DNA from: Methylobacterium segetis
GTDB lineage: Bacteria; Pseudomonadota; Alphaproteobacteria; Rhizobiales; Beijerinckiaceae
Length of the DNA: 33,681 nucleotides
Assembly: GCF_004348265.1 (NCBI RefSeq)
Contig: NZ_SMNT01000060.1
Coordinates: 1 to 33,681, forward strand
Reading direction: 5' to 3'
In this document: one piece after another, positions 23,679 to 31,227 of the stretch
Layout of the letters: each line of letters starts with the position of its first letter
Numbering within the stretch: position 1 is the first letter of the stretch
Program-made: the position numbers and the translations under genes
The notes under the pieces: generated by a model
The model's database searches: none
What the model saw: the letters and a program-made list of their open reading frames with translations, nothing else
What the model was told of the DNA's origin: nothing

Positions 23679-23876
23679 TCAGCCTTGGAGAAGCGCGTCA
23701 CGGCCGGAATCCGTGATCTCGTACTCGAACGATCGCCCGTCATGGTGAAGGCGGCCGGTCCGGCGGATCAGCCCCCGCTTCTCGAGATAGCGGTTCGTAT
23801 TCTGCGGTGCATAGAAGCGTGCCCCTGCTTCCAGCAACCGAAGTCTGTAGAGATACGTCGGCTTGATCTTGTCCAT
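23679..23876 (-). CDS. Small winged-helix-like hypothetical protein, 65 aa
   Basis: The sequence (MDKIKPTYLYRLRLLEAGAR, then NTNRYLEKRGLIRRTGRLHH, DGRSFEYEITDSGRDALLQG) has the helix-turn-strand pattern of a small winged helix: helix, a recognition-like NRYLEKRGLI and a wing with EYEITDSGRDALL, as in MarR- or PadR-like proteins. It is too short for a full MarR and has no dimer helices. The start ATG at 23876 has no strong Shine-Dalgarno; the earlier TTG at 23912 is less likely. A good promoter lies upstream. DNA binding is plausible but not shown. Confidence 0.6.
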   Translation of the reverse strand: MDKIKPTYLYRLRLLEAGARFYAPQNTNRYLEKRGLIRRTGRLHHDGRSFEYEITDSGRDALLQG

Positions 23877-23944
23877 CGGACGGCGATCTAGCGCCGCCTT
23901 TACCGAAGACAAGCACAGTACCGAGGTTGGGCGCAGATATTTAA

Positions 23945-23973
23945 ACTATAGACTGGAACGATAATAACTACAA
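23945..23973 (-). promoter_or_regulatory. Candidate sigma70 promoter for the small winged-helix gene
   Basis: On the minus strand TTGTAG (23973-23968) is separated by 17 bases from TATAGT (23950-23945), giving a good -10 and a fair -35. The predicted start is about 60 bases before the ATG at 23876. The surrounding stretch is AT-rich compared with the window. Confidence 0.5.
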
Positions 23974-24305
23974 TGATTCCGATGCCGACGACGTTCACTC
24001 TGGCGCTGAGCATTGCGCCCTCGAGCGGTCAATGCTTCCTCGCGGCAGGTCACTGTGTGCGGAGGTGCAGGCGCCCCGAACCTCGCCCCGGCCAGGGGGC
24101 CTTCTCGTGCTCCGATTTACCCTCTGCCGCCAAGGCGACAGGTGTCGACTGCCGAGGCGACAGCGGGGTCGCAGCCGGACCGGAACGAGGACTCGGCCCG
24201 CCTCTCACCATGCCCGCCCGCCCATGGCGCACGTCCTCGATGTCGATGTCGATGGGATGGCGGGGCCATTCGCGCATCCGGTGCTCTGCAGGCGGCCGCG
24301 CAGCC
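23974..24305. other. Gene-poor stretch upstream of the small winged-helix gene
   Basis: About 330 bases between the promoter and the end of the Crp/Fnr gene. A 75-aa minus-strand frame (24050-24277) opens with MREWPRHPIDIDIEDVRHGR but has no ribosome binding site and is low-complexity after that. It might be a remnant of a small gene; I would not call it. No RNA gene is recognised. Confidence 0.4.
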
Positions 24306-25082
24306 TCACGGCTCGCCCAATTGCGCCTTCGCTATATCCGTCAGGGGCTCGATGAACCCTTCCCGGCTGATATTCGGGCGTAGGTGCAGGTAATCCGGCG
24401 CGAAACCCGCAAAATCCTTGAGAGCGCGGATATCGGGGATGTGAAGTTTTCGCCATTTCTGGTCGATCAGGCCTGCATGTCGCAGATTCTGCAGCACCCG
24501 GTTGACATGGACATGCGAAATCCCGGCCGTATCGGCCAGTTCCGATTGCGTGATGGGCAGATTGTAGCTGTTGCCCTGGATGATGCCGACAACTTCGAGG
24601 CGCACCATCATCTCACAGAGGAAGTGCGCCACCTGCTTGTCCGCGGAACGCCTTCCGACGCCGACAAGCCATTCCTGCAGGATCGCCTCGTCCACGAGCA
24701 CCGACCACCAGAGCGCTTGGTAGATATTCGGATGATAGGCGGCCAACGCCTTGATGGTCCGATACGGGATTGCTGCCACACGGCACGGAGTCAGGGTGCC
24801 GATCGAGTGGACCATCTGGTTCAGGATGGAGGCATGCAGATCGCAGCCGTCGCCGGGGATCAGATAGGCGACGATCGAGCGTCCACCGTCCGGCAACAGC
24901 TTGTAGCGGCAGGCGAAACCATCGAGAACGATGAATGCGTGCTCGGGTGCATCCCCTTGAGAGATCAGGTCGCGATGGGCATCGACCTGCACGACCTTCG
25001 CCGTCGCTTGCTCAAGGGCTCGGCGATCGCGGTCGGAAAGCTGGGCGCGCAACTCGAGCTTCTTGATGAAAAGGTTGGTCAT
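24306..25082 (-). CDS. Crp/Fnr-family transcriptional regulator (second paralogue), 258 aa
   Basis: The same architecture as the regulator at 18485 and clearly its paralogue: sensor barrel (VVQVDAHRDLISQGDAPEHAF, AYLIPGDGCDLHAS), central helix, then a winged helix LPITQSELADTAGISHVHVNRVLQNL. Shared signatures include ACRYKxLxDG, HSIGT, ALWW and HVNRVLQxLR. There is no Fe-S cysteine cluster. It begins at ATG 25082; the TTG at 25106 is less likely. A GATACG-N3-CGTATC repeat (25146-25160) and a GACCGGTCT core (25179-25187) lie upstream. The ligand and targets are unknown. Confidence 0.88.
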   Translation of the reverse strand: MTNLFIKKLELRAQLSDRDRRALEQATAKVVQVDAHRDLISQGDAPEHAFIVLDGFACRYKLLPDGGRSIVAYLIPGDGCDLHASILNQMVHSIGTLTPCRVAAIPYRTIKALAAYHPNIYQALWWSVLVDEAILQEWLVGVGRRSADKQVAHFLCEMMVRLEVVGIIQGNSYNLPITQSELADTAGISHVHVNRVLQNLRHAGLIDQKWRKLHIPDIRALKDFAGFAPDYLHLRPNISREGFIEPLTDIAKAQLGEP

Positions 25083-25145
25083 TTTCGGGGAAAGGGCGCC
25101 AGTCAAACGGCCTCTGAAACTAACTATGTTAAGCTCGGAGTGGCC

Positions 25146-25160
25146 GATACGGGACGTATC
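25146..25160. promoter_or_regulatory. Inverted repeat GATACG-N3-CGTATC upstream of Crp/Fnr
   Basis: A perfect 6-bp inverted repeat with three bases between the arms, 64 bases upstream of the regulator's ATG. It could be an operator for this gene or a short hairpin in its leader. Confidence 0.3.
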
Positions 25161-25332
25161 AGAGACAAACGCTTGTGCGACCGGTCTAATTCCGTAGGTG
25201 CGATCGCAACTCAGGCGCGATGAGTCGTCTCTTTCCGCATGAAATCAGGAAATGATGTTTTTGCACGGTTTCGCACGATCGTAGTCTGGCGGCGACGAGA
25301 CTTGACGCGCTGATGCGCATCGGAGGTACGCA

Positions 25333-25494
25333 ATGTCGCTGGCGGACATCGGACCACAGCAGATTTTGCTGCACGATGCCGAGCCCCTCCTGAGCGCTAG
25401 GTCTCCATCCGAGGGGGACCGGAGCGCCGCCATCCGCGCGCATGTGCGTCAGATTCTGCGGAAGCTCTCGCCTCGCGTCACGAGATCCGGGTGA
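25333..25494 (+). CDS. Small hypothetical protein, 53 aa
   Basis: A short ORF that reads MSLADIGPQQILLHDAEPLL followed by a basic C-terminus (SARSPSEGDRSAAIRAHVRQ, ILRKLSPRVTRSG). The ATG is preceded by GGAGG with a 7-base spacing, the best ribosome site in this region. No membrane helix or known domain is seen. The antisense frames at the same place lack start signals. It is divergent from the Crp/Fnr gene, with the repeats above between them. Function unknown. Confidence 0.55.
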   Translation: MSLADIGPQQILLHDAEPLLSARSPSEGDRSAAIRAHVRQILRKLSPRVTRSG

Positions 25495-25868
25495 GGTCGA
25501 TTAGCCGAACGGGGAGCCCGCGCTCGTCCCCAATCCGAAACGCCCTTCATGGGAGCCCTCTGTCGGGGCGCTTTCGAGGCTGTTGTGGACCTGTGGCGCG
25601 TCGGGCGGCCTGTCCGATCATGACGGCGACGAGGTGCAGGTCCGGCACGGTGCTCGGCATTGCGCCCGCCGTGCCCGACCAGTCGGCGGAACCGGGGGCG
25701 CGAGGGAGCGCTCACCCACCACCGGCGCGGTCGCAGCATGAAATCGCGCCTGGCCCAGAGCGGCTGGCCACCGCGTTCGATGTCGCCCGCACCGAGAGGA
25801 GGCGGAACGCTCACAAAATCGGACGGACCAAGCGAAACGAAGTGTGGCAGGGCCTTAGGACCGGCGCC
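25495..25868. other. Gene-poor stretch
   Basis: About 370 bases between the 53-aa ORF and the small membrane protein gene. Frames are open on both strands, as expected at this GC content, but none has a credible start signal, domain or membrane segment. No repeat or RNA gene was recognised. Confidence 0.45.
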
Positions 25869-26030
25869 TCACACCACGGTCCGGATGGTATTCCAATCCA
25901 GGAATGTCGTACCGGCATCGTTGCGCGCCTTCGCGTGCGAGACGATCGCGAGCGCTGCCGCCAATGAGATGGCCACGGCAGCGAGGATGACGGTCGCGCG
26001 CTGCGGTCGGGATTGCGTTGGACGTCGCAT
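25869..26030 (-). CDS. Small single-helix membrane or exported protein, 53 aa
   Basis: MRRPTQSRPQRATVILAAVA, then a hydrophobic helix (ISLAAALAIVSHA) and a soluble tail ending DWNTIRTVV. A basic N-terminus followed by one hydrophobic helix fits an inner-membrane anchor or an uncleaved signal. GGAG lies about 10 bases before this ATG; an in-frame ATG at 26057 is possible. A CRP-like palindrome lies 51 bases upstream. Function unknown. Confidence 0.55.
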   Translation of the reverse strand: MRRPTQSRPQRATVILAAVAISLAAALAIVSHAKARNDAGTTFLDWNTIRTVV

Positions 26031-26080
26031 GAGTGTCTCCGTCGTTAGGAGGCTCATGCGGCGAATGCGGGGCAGCTTCC

Positions 26081-26096
26081 GTGACGAACGTCACAG
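26081..26096. promoter_or_regulatory. CRP-like site, CGTGA-N6-TCACA
   Basis: The minus strand reads TGTGA CGTTCG TCACG, matching TGTGA-N6-TCACA at nine of ten bases, the same variant as the site at 2758. The inner part is a perfect GTGACG-N2-CGTCAC palindrome. It is 51 bases upstream of the small membrane protein's ATG. Confidence 0.4.
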
Positions 26097-26174
26097 GCGC
26101 AGTGAGGGGACCCAGGTCGCCCGCAACCGATCGCGGGCCAAGTGCCAGAGACTGACGCGGCCGTCATCGGCCGA

Positions 26175-26372
26175 TCAGTGGGACGATCCCGTATACATCG
26201 ACCAAGCGTTCGGCGCGTAGGGGCCGGGAACCTCTTCCCGAGACAGGCCGGACGGCGCTGGCTTTTCGCGCTCGACGTCCTCGATGATGTGGTCGACGAG
26301 CGTCCAAGGATCGGCCCCCTCGGAGATGATGGTCCGGAGCGCTTCGACGAGTTGCTGGTGAGCGTCCGACAT
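26175..26372 (-). CDS. Small hypothetical protein, 65 aa
   Basis: A soluble 65-residue protein: MSDAHQQLVEALRTIISEGA, then DPWTLVDHIIEDVEREKPAP and a Pro/Tyr-rich tail. The first half is a well-formed amphipathic helix pair. The ATG follows GGAGGG with an 8-base spacing, which decides this start over the longer frame to 26444. It is on the same strand as the tiny proline-rich ORF upstream. No family recognised. Confidence 0.65.
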   Translation of the reverse strand: MSDAHQQLVEALRTIISEGADPWTLVDHIIEDVEREKPAPSGLSREEVPGPYAPNAWSMYTGSSH

Positions 26373-26440
26373 GATGGTCACCCTCCACGGTGAATGACGA
26401 TGATGAAAGCGCAATGCGGTGCTCGACGCTGTGCGCGGAT

Positions 26441-26530
26441 TCACATCGCGGCTTTCGGGGCGGGCAGCGGGTCTGCAGGCTCCGGCACCGGAGGCCAGAT
26501 CGGACGATCAGGGCCAATGTCTTTCGGCAT
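26441..26530 (-). CDS. Tiny proline-rich ORF, 29 aa
   Basis: Twenty-nine codons (MPKDIGPDRPIWPPVPEPAD, then PLPAPKAAM), with GGAGAG eight bases upstream. It lies on the same strand and 68 bases before the 65-aa gene. The composition is unusual, a third proline, so it may be a structural tail peptide or spurious. No function can be given. Confidence 0.3.
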   Translation of the reverse strand: MPKDIGPDRPIWPPVPEPADPLPAPKAAM

Positions 26531-27506
26531 TTCACGCTCTCCGTTGACGCTCACTCTATTCCGCTAAAACTAAACGCGCGCTGAATGGTGAGATATAAGT
26601 CGAATGGTGTAGTTATGCGCGAATAAGACTGAATAAACGTTCAGGCGCCCGTCATGAGGCATGGCCGCTTCGCCTCGCCCGACGCGGCCTGCCGCTGCAC
26701 CGAGCCTCGGTGGCCGACCTCGCGCTGCGTGGGGGTGTGGTCCCGAAACGGCGTGGGTCCTCGTGGACCGGCGTCTGCGAACGACACACTTGCGAGCGCC
26801 CCGCGCGCCGGAGAAACCCAGATCATCCACGCGCCGCCTTTCCCGGGTGCGGGGCCGGCCGCAAATGGCGGTCGATCATCGCGGCGCAGCCGCCCGACTT
26901 ATTGGCGTCCTATATCCGCATCGGCCGAGCCAGCAGGATGGCAGTGCCAACCGTCGACCTCTTTACTTCCGGCGAGACGAGTGAACTTGCCAATATGGCT
27001 GCAGCCAGCGGGTAGGCTTGGACGGCCGCTGCGACATCCAGCACAAGACCCAGCTGGAGAGTATGCGTCCGGAGTCCGGGAGCGGCCAGATAGTTGTGGG
27101 CCAAGTTTGCCACAGCCTCAGGCTGAAGAATGCCTCGGTCCAGCAACTCAAGAACAGTCGGGTTCGAGGCGGGGGCTGGGGGCATTACGGGTTCTGGTGG
27201 AGGCCCTGCAGAGCTACGGCATCAGGCGAGCGCCTCCAACATCAATGCGGGAGCCGATCGCCCTCGCCGGCGCTCTGTACCCCGAATACAACAGAGTGAT
27301 GGCTCTCGGTGGGTGAAGCGTCCGGTTCGCACAGGTGTTCCATTGCGTAAGACAGCCCAGGTCCCATTTCCCGCAGACTGCCACGCTTTCGATTGTGTCA
27401 GGCGCGCAACACCTCAGCCGCCGCATATCGTAGCGCGCGGCATCTTCAGATTTACGATTTGACGCAATCCAACCCTTAGTTGAAACACTATTAACGGCTG
27501 AAAAAC
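26531..27506. other. Long stretch with only weak gene candidates
   Basis: Nearly 1 kb without a well-supported gene. It begins with AT-rich sequence (26560-26645). Both strands have frames, none with a good ribosome binding site. The best is the minus-strand frame listed separately at 26910-27185. No repeat, RNA gene or mobile-element end was recognised. A region of decayed genes is possible. Confidence 0.4.
26910..27185 (-). CDS. Doubtful hypothetical ORF, 91 aa
   Basis: An open frame with protein-like composition: MPPAPASNPTVLELLDRGIL, a long hydrophobic and helical stretch (QLGLVLDVAAAVQAYPLAAAILASSL) and a short end. There is no Shine-Dalgarno sequence before the ATG. It could be a remnant or a small membrane-associated protein. 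It is kept only because nothing better explains this stretch. Confidence 0.25.
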   Translation of the reverse strand: MPPAPASNPTVLELLDRGILQPEAVANLAHNYLAAPGLRTHTLQLGLVLDVAAAVQAYPLAAAILASSLVSPEVKRSTVGTAILLARPMRI

Positions 27507-27554
27507 ATGCGTGGGAAACTCGTTCCCGCCAGAGCCGTGAGGGAAGTTGCGCTC

Positions 27555-28055
27555 GTGGATCAGCTCAAGGCGTTCTCCTGGGACGGCATTGTCGATCGAA
27601 GAGTGGAGCCGAAACCAATTGAGAAGCCTGCGCCCGGAGAAGAGCGGCTCACCAGCGTCCTGCGGCTGATGAATTCCTCTGGAGATCCGTCGAACTCCGC
27701 GCCGCCGACCCGCCGGTCATCACCCGAAGACTGGACCCAGCTCATCGAGCGGGTCCGTACGGCAGCCTCCCGTGTGCGGGAGGTGGAAACGCAGGCGCAG
27801 GAGCAGGAACTGCGCGTGCAGGACCTGCTGGAGCGGGTGCGCGAGGACATGGCGAGCGCGAACGAGCGGGTGAAGGCAGCAGAGGCGCACGCACGGGATA
27901 TCCAAATGCGGGCCGATGCGCTGCTGAAGGCGGCTGACGAGCGTGTCAAGGCCGCCGAGGAGCGGGCTCGCCTTGCGGAGGAGTGGCTGGCGCGCATCTA
28001 CGACACGATCGCCAGCGAGTTCGCGTTCGCTCAGCCCGAGAAGCGCTCCGCATGA
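27555..28055 (+). CDS. Coiled-coil protein, first of a paralogous pair, 166 aa
   Basis: A variable N-terminal part (VDQLKAFSWDGIVDRRVEPK) is followed from about residue 60 by a long coiled coil rich in Ala, Glu and Arg (VRTAASRVREVETQAQEQEL and onward). It ends with a non-coiled motif, EEWLARIYDTIASEF, close to the stop. The last gene residues overlap the next start (ATGA). The GTG at 27555 is preferred for its GAGGGAAG upstream; an ATG at 27507 with no ribosome site would add 16 residues. The second gene shares the coiled coil and the terminal motif. No membrane segment is visible. Function unknown. Confidence 0.72.
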   Translation: MDQLKAFSWDGIVDRRVEPKPIEKPAPGEERLTSVLRLMNSSGDPSNSAPPTRRSSPEDWTQLIERVRTAASRVREVETQAQEQELRVQDLLERVREDMASANERVKAAEAHARDIQMRADALLKAADERVKAAEERARLAEEWLARIYDTIASEFAFAQPEKRSA

Positions 28056-28576
28056 TTGCGCAGACCGTCGATCCCCTGCTCTTCGACAATCCCGCTCCGG
28101 GAGAGGCGGGCAGATCCGCGGCCGGCCCGTCATTGGCCGAGACTTCTGCGGCAACGCAGCAGCAGAAGGTGGTTCCCCTCTTTGCGGAGCAAGACGCTCC
28201 GGGAAGCGGCTCGCGCAACTCGGAGGAGGCCGACTGGCCGGGGGCGATCCAGCTCGTCCGCGATGTGGGTGCGCGGGTTCGGCGCGCGCGCGACCTCGCG
28301 CACGATCTCACCAAGCAGTCGCAGGTTCTGATCCAGCGCAGCATCACGGATGCCGAAGCTGCGGAAGAACGTGCCCGCGTTGCGGAGGCGGCAGCGCAGA
28401 GCGCCATGCGGCGTGCGGCCAGGGCGGAGAAGGCCGCGCGTCTGGCGCACGAGCGTGCTCGCAGCGCCGAGGAGCAGATGGAAGCGGCCAGAGCCAAGGA
28501 AGCGGAAGCGAGGCTCTGGTTGGGGCGGCTGTATAGCTGCCTCAGAAGCGAGTTCGACAGCCTCACGTTCGAGTGA
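28052..28576 (+). CDS. Coiled-coil protein, second of a paralogous pair, 174 aa
   Basis: A variable N-terminus (MIAQTVDPLLFDNPAPGEAG) and a linker (to about 70) lead to a segment WPGAIQLVRDVGARVRRARD and a coiled coil from about 90 to 155 (AEAAEERARVAEAAAQSAM). The end, ARLWLGRLYSCLRSEF, parallels the WLARIYDTIASEF of the upstream protein, showing that the two are paralogues. It starts in a 4-base overlap, so equal expression by coupling is likely. A bidirectional terminator follows. Function unknown. Confidence 0.75.
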   Translation: MIAQTVDPLLFDNPAPGEAGRSAAGPSLAETSAATQQQKVVPLFAEQDAPGSGSRNSEEADWPGAIQLVRDVGARVRRARDLAHDLTKQSQVLIQRSITDAEAAEERARVAEAAAQSAMRRAARAEKAARLAHERARSAEEQMEAARAKEAEARLWLGRLYSCLRSEFDSLTFE

Positions 28577-28594
28577 CGGGAGAGGCTCCGAGAC

Positions 28595-28614
28595 GCGGTG
28601 CTCGCGAGCGCCGC
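28595..28614. terminator. Hairpin between convergent genes
   Basis: GCGGTGCTC GC GAGCGCCGC, a 9-bp stem with one G-T pair and a very short loop, lies between the coiled-coil stop (28576) and the haloperoxidase stop (28632). A run of ten G follows at 28618-28627. It suits a bidirectional terminator. Confidence 0.45.
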
Positions 28615-28631
28615 ATCGGGGGGGGGGCGGC

Positions 28632-29990
28632 TCAGACCAGATGCCCGTCGCTGTTCGGCTCAAATCTGTTGAACGCGTCCACAATGACGCCGCCGACCTG
28701 CTCGCCCATGAACAGGCCACGCTCGGTCGAAACGCGGTAATGGACGCCCGCGTAGATACGGCTCGCCGCCTCATCCACGGCCGCCGTCTCGAAGTCCGGG
28801 AAGGTCAGGTACACGCCCGGCAGCGTCTCGGTGGTGCCGGTGAACGGTATCGCCCCGAAGAAATCGGTCAGCACCTGGTTCGCCGTGGAGCCCAGGATCG
28901 AATGACCGGATGTGTATTCGGGATGGTCCGGCGTGGTGACCAGCAGCGGCAGCCAGTCCGGATCCGGTCGGGTGGCCCAGTTGCCGTCCCGCCCGGCCTC
29001 GCGGATCGCCGTGACCGGCCTCCAGAAATCGTAGGTGAACTTGGCGTCCCAGCAGGCGATGATCGAATCGGCGAGGCCGACATTCAACTCGGTCAGCAGG
29101 TAGGCGCTCTCCAGGGGCGAGCGATCCTGCGCGTCGAGGATGCGATCCGCGATGTCGCTCCACTGGCCGACCCGCGTGTAGGTGTCTTCGTCATTCGACC
29201 ACCAGAGCGCACTCAGGGTTTGCGCGGGTGATCGCACGTCCGAGTACAAGTCTCCGAACGCCTTCACCTCCTTGAGATCGTCCGTGTATTGCCGACTGGT
29301 CAGGGCCGGGGGCGGCGGCGGCCGGAACTGGTCTCCGCTCTCCAGAACGAACGGCCGCACCTGCCCCCAATGGGGCTGGATGGCCTCGGTGAAATCCGGG
29401 GGGGTCGGGCGATACGCGCCCGGATCGTCTCCCGCCACCCGTTCGAGATAGCCATAAGGGTCCGAGCCGTCATCCGAGCGGGACTCGATCACCGCCTCCG
29501 CGATTCGGTTGCCGAACGCGACGCCCTGATCCTCCGCCCGTCCATCCTTGATCTGGTCGAGATGCGCTTCGTAGGCCCGGTCGAGCGCCTTCTCGTAGCG
29601 CGGAAATAGCTCGACCAGGATCCTGTGCGCGGCCGCGGTCACGGCGGCGTCGGCGTCGATGCCGTTCGGCGCCTCCCGGGTGACGAGAAAGCCGGGCTGA
29701 TCCTCGATCGCCCGGAGCGTATCGAACATGGCGATGCTCTGCATCGCCAGGGCGCGGGAGACGTAGCCCGCATCTTCCGGCGGGTCGGTGATCGAGTAAT
29801 ATCGGATCGCATCGAGAGCGACCTGATTCCAGTCGAGAACGACGTTATCGAAATGAGGATTGGGATCGACACTATTCACGGGAGGCGTATGCGGTTGTTC
29901 CTCATACCACTCGATCACATTATCGATGATGGGTTGAAGAACGGGCGGCGGGAAAGACCCGCTGTCACGAGTCCAATGAACCTGATCCAT
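28632..29990 (-). CDS. Vanadium-dependent haloperoxidase (PAP2-fold), 452 aa
   Basis: Belongs to the vanadium haloperoxidase/PAP2 superfamily, which uses vanadate to oxidise halides with hydrogen peroxide. The three vanadate-site motifs are present: K317 with R324-P325 (KFTYDFWRP), SGH at 361-363 (YTSGHS, the acid-base His), and SRxxxGxH at 410-417 (SRIYAGVHYR). The N-terminal region is helical and all soluble, without a visible signal peptide. AAGGAGGG lies directly before the ATG. The gene stands alone, with no halogenation partner. A phosphatase function cannot be excluded from sequence, as the same fold serves both. Confidence 0.9.
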   Translation of the reverse strand: MDQVHWTRDSGSFPPPVLQPIIDNVIEWYEEQPHTPPVNSVDPNPHFDNVVLDWNQVALDAIRYYSITDPPEDAGYVSRALAMQSIAMFDTLRAIEDQPGFLVTREAPNGIDADAAVTAAAHRILVELFPRYEKALDRAYEAHLDQIKDGRAEDQGVAFGNRIAEAVIESRSDDGSDPYGYLERVAGDDPGAYRPTPPDFTEAIQPHWGQVRPFVLESGDQFRPPPPPALTSRQYTDDLKEVKAFGDLYSDVRSPAQTLSALWWSNDEDTYTRVGQWSDIADRILDAQDRSPLESAYLLTELNVGLADSIIACWDAKFTYDFWRPVTAIREAGRDGNWATRPDPDWLPLLVTTPDHPEYTSGHSILGSTANQVLTDFFGAIPFTGTTETLPGVYLTFPDFETAAVDEAASRIYAGVHYRVSTERGLFMGEQVGGVIVDAFNRFEPNSDGHLV

Positions 29991-30662
29991 CCCTCCCTCC
30001 TTTTCGCGGTGAGAACACGCAAAGGCAGCGCAGAGCGGCCTCGAAGACTATCGGCAAAACAAAGTTGGAAAGATCAGTTTATTAGTTTTCAGGCTAACAT
30101 GAGTTATTGTCAGCCGAACTAACAAACGTTGACGTGAGCGAGGGATGGTCTGGAAACAGCCCCAGCTGTACGGAACCTGCGGGTTTCGTACAGCATCCGC
30201 CCTTCCGGAACCCGGGTCGCCGAGCAGGAGGGGCGCCTGCACCCGAGCGTAACAGACGAAGGCGCGGAGCGAGGCCGAGGGGAGGCTGTTTGGACTCGGC
30301 GCTGAGCCTTGCCGATCTCCGCTGCCGCCCCGTCGGCGGGTGGCGGAAGACAGCAGAGCGCTGGCAGCCTCCGCATTCCTCAAAGGCGCGGCCGGCACCC
30401 CTACCAACGCGCGCGTCCATCGACCGAGCCGGTCCCCCGGCGCAATGTCAGGGGTAAACGCGGGATTGCCCTCTCGGCATCGTTCGCGAGGATGAATCAC
30501 CCGGCTCGCCGCTGATGCGGCCGGATTTATCCGTGTCTGTCCTGGGTCAGCGCGCGTGGCGCGCGTCTGGTTTCCGGATCCGGCGGCAAGGGGCGCTGGT
30601 CGGGCTCATGAGGTGCCCGCCGGCGGCCGCTCGGGCGTCATCCCCGGGAAGCCTCGTTCACG
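29991..30662. other. Intergenic stretch upstream of the haloperoxidase
   Basis: About 670 bases with no credible gene. The part next to the haloperoxidase start (30040-30120) is AT-rich and likely holds its promoter, but no clear -35/-10 pair could be picked out. A large hairpin lies at 30166-30193. Frames on both strands in 30190-30600 lack start signals and family features. Confidence 0.4.
30166..30193. repeat. 28-nt hairpin with 12-bp arms
   Basis: CTGTACGGAACC TGCG GGTTTCGTACAG: twelve-base arms that pair throughout except for one G-T position, with a 4-base loop. It is about 175 bases upstream of the haloperoxidase start and has no T-tract. It could be a regulatory RNA hairpin or a binding site. 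Confidence 0.5.
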
Positions 30663-30863
30663 TCAGATGGCCTCGGTTTCCGGCCGGACGAAACAGGCCG
30701 CGAAGTCGCTGGGTCCATAGTCACGACCCGTGATGTCAGTGATCACGACTTGCGCCAATCCATCATTCTGGAGCTGGAGCGCCTTCTCCAGGGCGCCGCC
30801 GGGAGAACATCGCTGAAAGGACACGGTCCGTCCATCTCTCTGGGCGGTCACGATCAACTGCAT
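30663..30863 (-). CDS. Small hypothetical protein, 66 aa
   Basis: A small soluble protein of alternating strand and helix pattern: MQLIVTAQRDGRTVSFQRCS, then GGALEKALQLQNDGLAQVVI and TDITGRDYGPSDFAACFVRP. It resembles small DUF-like alpha/beta proteins of Hyphomicrobiales, though I cannot name a family. The ATG is preceded by AGGAG with a 6-base spacing. It lies downstream of another small gene (30894) on the same strand. Function unknown. Confidence 0.68.
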   Translation of the reverse strand: MQLIVTAQRDGRTVSFQRCSPGGALEKALQLQNDGLAQVVITDITGRDYGPSDFAACFVRPETEAI

Positions 30864-30893
30864 GTTACGCTCCTGGAATGGCCTGGTTCACCG

Positions 30894-31052
30894 TCAAATC
30901 ATCTGCTGGCGATCCCGATACTTTGCCCAGCATGAGATCTGATCCCAATTCACGCGGAGAACGAGATCACGCAACCGCTGGATCTCGTCTCGGCTCGGCG
31001 GCCGGGGCTGGACCTTCAGACGAGCGATAAAGGCAGCATCCGTCTGCATCAT
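30894..31052 (-). CDS. Small hypothetical protein, 52 aa
   Basis: A short, basic helical protein: MMQTDAAFIARLKVQPRPPS, then RDEIQRLRDLVLRVNWDQIS and a tail. Two ATGs stand in tandem (31052, 31049) and no strong ribosome site precedes them. It ends 31 bases before the start of the next small gene, and co-transcription is possible. No motif is recognised. Confidence 0.45.
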   Translation of the reverse strand: MMQTDAAFIARLKVQPRPPSRDEIQRLRDLVLRVNWDQISCWAKYRDRQQMI

Positions 31053-31227
31053 GAGAGCACCGTTGGCGGAAGGGCAGCCCCGTGCAGTGTTCAACGAAGA
31101 TGGGGAGGCTTGGTTGCGGCTTGGCTTCGGGGTCGGCTGAAGAACGGCCTTCCCGAAGACAGCTCAAGGTCAGGGGTTTCGCATCGCCGGAATCACGGGG
31201 CGAGCTGCCGCCCGAGCCTTCCGGAGC

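Noticed and set aside
24050..24277. 75-codon minus-strand frame
   Set aside because: It has no ribosome binding site and becomes low-complexity; it may be a remnant but is not supportable.
28618..28627. Run of ten G bases
   Set aside because: It lies between two convergent stops, so it has no coding effect. It could be a sequencing-prone site rather than a biological feature.
30107..30457. 116-codon plus-strand frame upstream of the haloperoxidase
   Set aside because: It has no ribosome binding site, and Arg/Pro-rich composition typical of non-coding GC-rich sequence. It also contains the 28-nt hairpin.
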